7,468 nucleotides of DNA from Deltaproteobacteria bacterium UBA2385 (GTDB lineage Bacteria > Myxococcota_A > UBA796 > UBA2385): NCBI GenBank assembly GCA_002343455.1, contig DDSR01000232.1:1-7468 (forward strand), read 5' to 3'. The notes under the pieces are model-generated. The model had not been told where the DNA came from and did not search any database. It worked only from the letters and a program-made list of their open reading frames with translations. Position numbers and translations under genes: made by a program. Below are positions 1 to 4,628 of the stretch, piece after piece (within the stretch, counting starts at the first letter, position 1; the number at the start of each line of letters is the position of its first letter).

Positions 1-469
1 CCTGCTGCCCGGCCTGCTGGCCAGCCTGCTGACCAAGGACGCTGCTGCGTTGGGGATCCCTGTGGTTCACGGGGCCGTCCAGGTGCTCGGCCCGCGGGAG
101 GTGACGGTCGGACAGCAGCCCGTGGTGGCCATGGCCGTCCCCGACCGCCAGGCGGTGATCCACCTGGAGTGCCCGATCGATGGCAAGGCCATGGCCTGGA
201 CATCGGCCACGCTGGAGGCCGGCTCCCCCTTCGAGGTCAGCCTCCCGGTGGTGCCGCCGACCTCCGCGCTGAGCTGCCTGCTGGTCGCCAACTTCGCCAA
301 CGGCCTCTCGGAGCGCCGCCCGCTGGAGCTCTCCTGGACCTGGCTGCAGCCGCCTCCGCCCCCGGAAGAGGAGGCGCCCGACCCGGCGGCCTCGACCTCG
401 ACCGAGGAGCTGTACGCGCCGACCGAGCCCACCGCGGCGCCGCCCTCCGCGCCTCCCGAACAGCGCTAG
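1..469 (+). CDS. Unrecognised protein with proline/glutamate-rich C-terminal tail (5' end outside window)
   Basis: The reading frame is open from base 2 to the TAG at 467-469, giving 155 visible residues; the real start may lie upstream of the window. A TTG at 50 is a possible internal start but lacks a clear ribosome-binding site. The first visible residues (LLPGLLASLLTKDAAA) are hydrophobic and could be the end of a signal peptide or membrane segment, which is a guess because the N-terminus is missing. The middle alternates hydrophobic and polar residues in a way that suggests beta strands, with two cysteines (in HLECPIDG and LSCLLVAN) that could pair if the protein is exported. The last 40 residues or so are low complexity, rich in Pro, Glu, Ala and Thr (QPPPPPEEEAPDP), and probably disordered. 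I do not recognise a family. Its stop overlaps the stop of the convergent downstream gene. That it is a real gene is supported by its ending exactly where the well-supported opposite gene ends, and by its ordinary amino-acid composition. Confidence 0.6.
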   Translation, partial: LLPGLLASLLTKDAAALGIPVVHGAVQVLGPREVTVGQQPVVAMAVPDRQAVIHLECPIDGKAMAWTSATLEAGSPFEVSLPVVPPTSALSCLLVANFANGLSERRPLELSWTWLQPPPPPEEEAPDPAASTSTEELYAPTEPTAAPPSAPPEQR

Positions 470-2370
470 CCCGGGCCTCGGGGGCCCAGCTCCAGGCACA
501 TCGCCCGGCTCGCCCTGCCCGGGTCGGTCACCCACAGGCGGCCGGCGAAGAGCCGCCCCTTGGCGTCGAGCTCGACAGGGGCGAGCTCCTCACCACCCGG
601 CAGCAGGCGCAGCCAGGCCTCCCTCCCCGGCGCGATGCGCGGTCGCAGGGCCAGGGCGACCCTCCCCATCGTCCAGCGCGGGTTCAGCTCGACCAGCGGG
701 TGGAGGACAGGCTCACCATTATTGAGTCGGCCGATCAACATGTCCACCCCAACCGGTCCCTCCACCCATAGCGGGTGTAGGAGAGCCCCGACCTGGGCAG
801 CCAGCCTCTCGCACCAGCGGGGCAGCCCCCCCGGGAGCTGGTGGAGGAAGCGGCGGTGCTCGGAGGAGAGGGCGGTGAGGGCGTCGCTGGCGAGGCTGCC
901 CAGCCAGCGTCCCCCGGCGTCCGTCTGAAAGACGGTCAGGCCGCGCACCCGGGCCTGCGAGCCCAGCAGGTCCAGGTGCAAGGAGAGATCGACCTCGCGC
1001 TGAAGCCAGGGCACCACCAGGACCGCGGGCTGGTCCCGCAGCAGCCGCCGCACCGCGGCCTCCTCCACCCGGCGCAGGATCCCTCGCCCGGCCGCCGAGA
1101 GCACCGGCTTGACCGCCGGTCGCTCGCCGCGGCGCTCCAGCTCGGCGGCCGCTTCGGCGACCTCCTCCCAGCTCGTGCAGGCCCGGCCGGCCAGGTCGGG
1201 GGCCACCCTCGCCAGCAGGGCGTTGGCCGTGTCCTTACGAAAGGCGGCCGGTTCGGGGTCGGGCGACGGGAGGCCCGGAAACCGGGCGCGCAGGCGGGCT
1301 GATGCGCCCCAGGGGGCCAGGCGCCCGGGGGGGCGCGCGCCGGGGGCGGTGCAGAGCTCGGGGAGGGTGAAGCCGGCCTGCGCGAGGTGGCTCAGCCACG
1401 CGGTACGGGGCGGCTCGGGGACCAGGACGAGGTCACCCTGCGCGGCGAAGACCCAGGGCAGGGCGGCCAGATCGTGCTCCAGGATCCCGGCGGCGCGGGC
1501 CGGGGGCGTCTCGGGACGGAGCAGCTCCTCCTCGCAGCCCGGGTTGAACACCCACAGGGTCGGCACCCTCCCGAGGCTCTCGCTGGAGAGGGCGACGCGA
1601 TCGATGAAGTCGGGGTCCAGCCCTGCCGCCAGCCGGGGGGCGCGCTGGACCTGGGTGGCGCGGGCCCGACGGGGGCTGAGGGGAGGGGAGAGGCGGGCCA
1701 CGAAGGCGTCCCAGTCGCTCTGCCCGGGCTCCTTGCCCTTTCGCAGCCAGCTCATCGCGTGGCGGACGTGGCCGATCTCGTCGGCCAGGACGATGTCGAG
1801 CACCGCCGCGGACTCCGGGTCGCCCTCCTGCCGCAGCACCTCGGCGAAGTGGACGCAGTGGTCCAGGTTGGCCTGCTCGAAGCAGAGGCCCATCCGCGCG
1901 CAGAGATCCAGCGGGTCGTCCGTCGGTGCGAGGCAGTCCCAGAGGAAGCGGGTGACGGGCACGCTGCCCGGAGCCACGCCCAGGGCCTTCATGCGGTCGA
2001 GGTACATGCCCAGGTGGCGCTGCTCTTCGGTGATGATGCGGACGAGGCCGCGTCGAAAGGCCGGCGGTGCCTGGGGCATGCGCAGCAGGGCCAGGGCGAA
2101 GAGCTCGATCGCCAGCAGCTCGTGGTTGGCGAAGGCGTGCAGCATGCGCCCGCGGGCCAGGGGGTCGGACAGCTCGGCCCGGCTGGGGAAGGGCTCCCGG
2201 TCTGCCGTGAAGGCCCAGGCCAGCGGGCGGCCGGGCGCGGCGGGCACGGGGAGGACGGACCCGGGATCGTCGACCAGCCGCCCGGGGGGCGCGAGCTTCT
2301 CGTCGAGCGACAGGCCGAAGAGCAGGCGGTGGGCCCAGTCGGTGAGCGAGGCTGGCGAGGGGGAACTCAT
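466..2370 (-). CDS. Ferritin-like (DUF455-type) domain fused to an ATP-grasp-like ligase domain
   Basis: 634 residues, probably two enzymes in one chain. Residues about 10-265 look like a DUF455-type ferritin-like four-helix bundle. An N-terminal LFGLSLDEKLAPPG motif precedes helices with metal-ligand patterns: NHELLAIE (E84, E89), EEQRH (E116-x-x-H119), FEQANLDH (E165, H171) and DEIGH (E198-x-x-H201). Such bundles usually hold a di-iron or related centre. Residues about 370-620 look like ATP-grasp: K378, VKPVLSAAGRGI (K421 and a glycine-rich loop), an acidic strand around E459, GVD (D543), and ELNPR (E561, N563, R565), the usual Mg-ATP-binding end. ATP-grasp enzymes join a carboxylate to an amine or thiol through an acyl-phosphate. 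The substrate is not evident. The open frame continues upstream to 2958, but that extension is Ser/Arg/Pro-rich and lies opposite a membrane-protein gene, so I use the ATG at 2370, just before the conserved start. The ribosome-binding site is weak (AGGA about 14 bases upstream). No signal peptide is seen; cytoplasmic. Confidence 0.85.
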   Translation of the reverse strand: MSSPSPASLTDWAHRLLFGLSLDEKLAPPGRLVDDPGSVLPVPAAPGRPLAWAFTADREPFPSRAELSDPLARGRMLHAFANHELLAIELFALALLRMPQAPPAFRRGLVRIITEEQRHLGMYLDRMKALGVAPGSVPVTRFLWDCLAPTDDPLDLCARMGLCFEQANLDHCVHFAEVLRQEGDPESAAVLDIVLADEIGHVRHAMSWLRKGKEPGQSDWDAFVARLSPPLSPRRARATQVQRAPRLAAGLDPDFIDRVALSSESLGRVPTLWVFNPGCEEELLRPETPPARAAGILEHDLAALPWVFAAQGDLVLVPEPPRTAWLSHLAQAGFTLPELCTAPGARPPGRLAPWGASARLRARFPGLPSPDPEPAAFRKDTANALLARVAPDLAGRACTSWEEVAEAAAELERRGERPAVKPVLSAAGRGILRRVEEAAVRRLLRDQPAVLVVPWLQREVDLSLHLDLLGSQARVRGLTVFQTDAGGRWLGSLASDALTALSSEHRRFLHQLPGGLPRWCERLAAQVGALLHPLWVEGPVGVDMLIGRLNNGEPVLHPLVELNPRWTMGRVALALRPRIAPGREAWLRLLPGGEELAPVELDAKGRLFAGRLWVTDPGRASRAMCLELGPRGPG

Positions 2371-2437
2371 GGCGGGCGGCGATGTCCTGTAAGGCGGTGG
2401 GAGGCTCGCGCGTAGCAGGAGCACCCGAGGAGCCCCC
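2371..2437. promoter_or_regulatory. 67-bp divergent intergenic region
   Basis: This gap separates the start of the leftward ferritin-like/ATP-grasp gene from the start of the rightward membrane protein/M23 pair, so promoters for both directions should lie in it or just inside the flanking genes. I see no convincing -35/-10 pair or operator palindrome. The region is assigned from gene orientation, not from motifs. Confidence 0.4.
2427..2432 (+). promoter_or_regulatory. Ribosome-binding site (GAGGAG) selecting the GTG start at 2438
   Basis: GAGGAG ends five bases before GTG at 2438-2440. An ATG three codons later, at 2447, would be 14 bases away, which is too far, so the GTG is the preferred start of the membrane protein. 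Confidence 0.65.
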
Positions 2438-3010
2438 GTGCGCGCGATGCTGGCCTTCACCGACCGAGTGGCAGGAGGGGTCGCGCGTGGGGCGACGACC
2501 CTGGGCCAGTGCGCCCTGGTGGCCTTGGGGGTGCACCTCGCGGCCGACTCCCTGGCCGGCCGCCTGCTGGGCTTGGAGCTGCCCCTGCCGGTCTCGGCCT
2601 CGGCCTGGGCGGCGCTGGGGGTGGAGCTGCTGGCCATTGCCTTGTTCTGGGACAGCTTCGTGCTCAGCCCGCAGCAGCCCCGGCTGGTGTGGAGGCGCTT
2701 CCGGGCGGTCCTGGGGATTCGGGCCCTGGTGCTGCCCTTCTCGCTGAGCGGCGTCCTGCTGGCTGGCTCATGGTCGCTGTCGATGGCTCTGGAGGACCTG
2801 CTTCCGGCCTCGCCCTGGGCTCGCCCGGCGGCGGCCCTGGTCGGCCTGGCAGTGTGCGGGAGGTTCGGCTGGCCCGCCCTGCTGCGCGCCCTGGCCTGTC
2901 TGGAGCCGCCCAAGCGTTGGAGTGAGGGGCTGCCAGCGGCGCTGATTCTGACCCCCATCGGGCTGCTGGCCTGGTTCGGCGCGTTGCCGCTGTCCTGGTT
3001 GCTGCCATGA
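2438..3010 (+). CDS. Integral membrane protein of unknown function, 4-5 membrane segments
   Basis: 190 residues from a GTG start chosen for its well-spaced GAGGAG site. Hydrophobic stretches at about residues 21-42, 54-75, 92-113, 130-152 and 166-189 predict four or five transmembrane helices. Between them, basic clusters such as RLVWRRFR (82-89) and PPKRW (157-161) are probably cytoplasmic loops. There is no recognisable catalytic motif and I cannot assign a family. The TGA stop overlaps the ATG of the next gene in an ATGA, so the two are almost certainly one operon with coupled translation, and the pairing with an M23 peptidase suggests a cell-envelope role. It could be a membrane partner or anchor for the peptidase, but that is inference from position alone. 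Three alternative reading frames are also open across this region (one plus, two minus); their composition is biased and repetitive, whereas this frame has well-formed helices. Confidence 0.75.
   Translation: MRAMLAFTDRVAGGVARGATTLGQCALVALGVHLAADSLAGRLLGLELPLPVSASAWAALGVELLAIALFWDSFVLSPQQPRLVWRRFRAVLGIRALVLPFSLSGVLLAGSWSLSMALEDLLPASPWARPAAALVGLAVCGRFGWPALLRALACLEPPKRWSEGLPAALILTPIGLLAWFGALPLSWLLP
3007..3010 (+). other. ATGA stop/start overlap coupling the membrane protein and the M23 peptidase
   Basis: TGA at 3008-3010 ends the membrane protein while ATG at 3007-3009 starts the peptidase. The preceding bases contain no purine-rich ribosome-binding site, so reinitiation by terminating ribosomes is the likely mode of translation. 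Confidence 0.8.
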
Positions 3011-3891
3011 AGGGCTGGTCCGAGCTGCTTCTGCTGTCTGGGGTGTTGGTCGCCTGTTGGACCCGAACACCGCTAGGCGCCCTTGGTGCCGGTGCCGTGG
3101 CGCTGGCCCGCGGCGAGCCCGTTCCGGACCTGCTTGCCACCTTCCGGCAGGAGCTGCCTGAACCCATGGTGCAGAGCCTCGTCCAGGTCCAGCAGGCACG
3201 GCCGCTCCCGGCGGAGGGTCCGCTCTCACCGGCGGTGCGCACCGCTGTCGCCGTTCACCTGGGCGAGGAGGCCCTGGCCGAGATCGAGGCGCTCGACATT
3301 CGCCAGCCCGAGGAGGCCCTGGAGGTCTGGGCGGTCGGCGCCGAGGTCCGGGATCGTGCCATCCGGCGTGCCCGGGCGGCGGGGGAGGCCGATCCCGAAC
3401 GATTCGAGCGGCATCGGCGCTTTCTGCCCGACGCCCAGGCTAGGGGAGCCGATCGTGCAGTGGAGCAGACCCTGGCCCTGGCGACCGTGCTGGACCTGCG
3501 CTGGCCGGTCGACGCCGAAGCCCGGATCAGCAGCCCCTTCGGCTACCGGACCCACCCCACCCTGGGCACCCGCAAGCTGCACGAGGGGGTCGACATCGCC
3601 TTGCCCGTCGGCAGCCCCGTCCAGGCCTCGGGCTCGGGCACGGTGCTGCGGGCTCGGTTCGACAAGGTCAACGGGGAGTACATCAGCATCGATCACGGCC
3701 ACGGCGTGAGGACATCGTACTGCCACGGCCACACCCTCCATGTCGGGGCCGGGCAGGCCGTCGAGGCGGGCCTGCACATCATGGACAGCGGGAACACCGG
3801 CCGCAGCACGGGGCCGCACCTGCATTTCGGGCTTCGTGTCGGCGGGCGAGCGGTCGACCCGATGCCCTTCCGGCGGCTGCCTCAGGGCTGA
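3007..3891 (+). CDS. M23-family (LytM/peptidase M23) metallopeptidase, probable lipoprotein
   Basis: 294 residues. The N-terminus has a short hydrophobic stretch ending in a lipobox-like LVAC (residues 14-17), which suggests lipid attachment at Cys17 and export, although only one Lys precedes it. Residues about 35-165 are an Ala/Glu/Arg-rich, probably helical linker of no known family. Residues about 168-290 are the M23 domain, seen as SSPFGYRTHP (175-184), HEGVD (H192-x-x-x-D196), the SYCHGH segment (H240) and GRSTGPHLHFG (H271-x-H273). H192, D196 and H273 are the expected zinc ligands; H240 and H271 complete the site. All catalytic positions appear present, so it should be an active zinc endopeptidase cutting peptide cross-bridges in peptidoglycan, not a degenerate LytM activator. 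Its ATG overlaps the stop of the upstream membrane gene, and no Shine-Dalgarno sequence precedes it, so translation probably depends on coupling. The terminal RAVDPMPF motif is typical of the end of this fold. Confidence 0.93.
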   Translation: MKGWSELLLLSGVLVACWTRTPLGALGAGAVALARGEPVPDLLATFRQELPEPMVQSLVQVQQARPLPAEGPLSPAVRTAVAVHLGEEALAEIEALDIRQPEEALEVWAVGAEVRDRAIRRARAAGEADPERFERHRRFLPDAQARGADRAVEQTLALATVLDLRWPVDAEARISSPFGYRTHPTLGTRKLHEGVDIALPVGSPVQASGSGTVLRARFDKVNGEYISIDHGHGVRTSYCHGHTLHVGAGQAVEAGLHIMDSGNTGRSTGPHLHFGLRVGGRAVDPMPFRRLPQG

Positions 3892-3934
3892 AGGAGCGTC
3901 CGGTGCGATCGGCGCGGGGCCACTCGCAAGACCA

Positions 3935-3985
3935 GGCGTAGAAGAAGACGCCCGCGATGCCTTGGATGCGGACTGTGTCGGCCAT
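3935..3985 (-). pseudogene. Possible N-terminal remnant of a VOC/glyoxalase-like protein
   Basis: On the minus strand an ATG at 3985 is preceded by GGAG (3991-3994) at a spacing of five bases and encodes MADTVRIQGIAGVFFYA. This resembles the first beta strand of VOC (vicinal oxygen chelate, glyoxalase/dioxygenase-type) proteins, where a GI.GVFF pattern is usually followed by a DPxALAxWY segment. Here the frame instead continues with unrelated residues (WSCEWPRADRTGR) and runs to a stop at 3779 inside the opposite-strand M23 gene. Neither other frame restores the expected motif. The simplest reading is the start of a gene whose body was lost when the M23 end was joined here. The match is only about 17 residues, so coincidence or a small unrelated peptide gene of 68 codons (3779-3985) remains possible. 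Confidence 0.3.
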
Positions 3986-3990
3986 TGGGT

Positions 3991-3994
3991 CTCC
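3991..3994 (-). promoter_or_regulatory. Ribosome-binding site (GGAG) before the possible VOC remnant
   Basis: Read on the minus strand, GGAG is followed by ACCCA and then ATG at 3985. It is better spaced than the sites of the longer minus-strand genes in this window, which supports a once-translated start. Confidence 0.35.
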
Positions 3995-4005
3995 GGTGTC
4001 GGGCT

Positions 4006-4057
4006 AGGGCCGACGGGCGAAGGGCCGACGGTATCCTGACACGGTCTTGCCGACGGG
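4006..4057. repeat. Short direct repeats of a GCCGACGG core in the convergent gap
   Basis: AGGGCCGACGG occurs at 4006-4016 and again at 4021-4031, with a third partial copy (GCCGACGGG) at 4049-4057. The first two start 15 bases apart, while the third is offset by a different interval. GTCGGCC at 3977-3983 is the inverse of GGCCGAC at 4008-4014, and GTCGG/CCGAC at 3998-4002/4010-4014 could form a five-pair hairpin with a seven-base loop. No run of T follows in either direction, so this is not a typical intrinsic terminator. It could be a weak terminator, a binding site, or a chance result of high GC. Confidence 0.45.
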
Positions 4058-4073
4058 AGCAATCGGCCTGATC

Positions 4074-4619
4074 TCAGCGGGACCGGTAGGGTGCGTACGA
4101 GTAGTACTTCGGTCGGGCGTCCAGCCGCATATGCAGCCAGTAGACGCCGAGGCCGGAGGTGGAGAGCCAGAGCGGGCGTTCGGCAGGCCATTCGAGGCAG
4201 GCTGTGCCCACTGCTGCGAAGAAGGCGTCGACCCGCGCGGCCGGCGCTGCACGTACGAAAGCGGCGAGGTGGGGCCAGTCCCCTGGTGGTCGGGGGATGA
4301 CCAGGGTGGCGTCGCCGCTGAGGTTGGGTGCGGTCACGACCTGGCCAGAGTGGCGAGCGAAGACCTTGTCGAAGGGAGCGTGATCCGCACGAACGCGGGC
4401 GAGGGCAGGGCTGTCCACCAGCACGAGCTCGGCCGGGTTGGTGCCGTGGGCCGGGGAGCAGACCGGGAGCTCCAGGAAGTACGCCGGGAAAGGCGCTTCG
4501 CGCAGGAGATCCGCGAAAGATGTACGGAAGCCAGGGTCGGACTGCAACGTCAGCCCGACCGCGTCTCGGCGGAGGGGCTTGCCTTCGTGGGTCAACCAGT
4601 GGTGTACGAGCTCTGCCAT
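4074..4619 (-). CDS. Conserved hypothetical protein, probably DUF6940 family
   Basis: 181 residues, small and soluble, with no signal peptide or membrane segment. From memory it resembles the DUF6940 family, whose members share a conserved core (here GDATLVIPRPPGDWPHLAAF, residues 102-121) and a strongly conserved end: LSTSGLGVYWLHMRLDARP (152-170) followed directly by KYY (171-173) and a final PYR. The function of this family is not known to me and no catalytic motif is evident; the His, Asp, Arg and Lys in the terminal segment are the residues most likely to matter. The ATG at 4619 lies 9 bases after the stop of the histidine kinase, and the only purine-rich sequence (GGAAAGGG) lies about 13 bases upstream inside the kinase's last codons, so translation is probably coupled to the kinase. 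The shared operon suggests, without proof, a role in the kinase's signalling or output. The family name is from memory and should be confirmed by a profile search. Confidence 0.75.
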   Translation of the reverse strand: MAELVHHWLTHEGKPLRRDAVGLTLQSDPGFRTSFADLLREAPFPAYFLELPVCSPAHGTNPAELVLVDSPALARVRADHAPFDKVFARHSGQVVTAPNLSGDATLVIPRPPGDWPHLAAFVRAAPAARVDAFFAAVGTACLEWPAERPLWLSTSGLGVYWLHMRLDARPKYYSYAPYRSR

Positions 4620-4628
4620 TCGAGAGGT

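Noticed and set aside
1109..2415. Plus-strand frames of 427 and 342 codons opposite the fusion gene
   Set aside because: Both are antisense to conserved ExxH and ATP-grasp motifs and have repetitive Arg/Ser or Gly/Glu composition without domains.
2371..2958. N-terminal extension of the ferritin-like/ATP-grasp frame to 830 residues
   Set aside because: The extra 196 codons are Ser/Arg/Pro/Ala-rich, lie opposite a membrane-protein gene with good helices and a ribosome-binding site, and precede the conserved start of the ferritin-like domain, so the ATG at 2370 is preferred.
3998..4014. GTCGG/CCGAC hairpin as a transcription terminator
   Set aside because: The stem is only five pairs and no T-run follows on either strand.
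4030..4075. Minus-strand promoter for the VOC-like remnant (TTGCTC and AGGATA-like hexamers)
   Set aside because: The hexamers are poor matches and the spacing is about 19 bases; in GC-rich DNA this is weak evidence.
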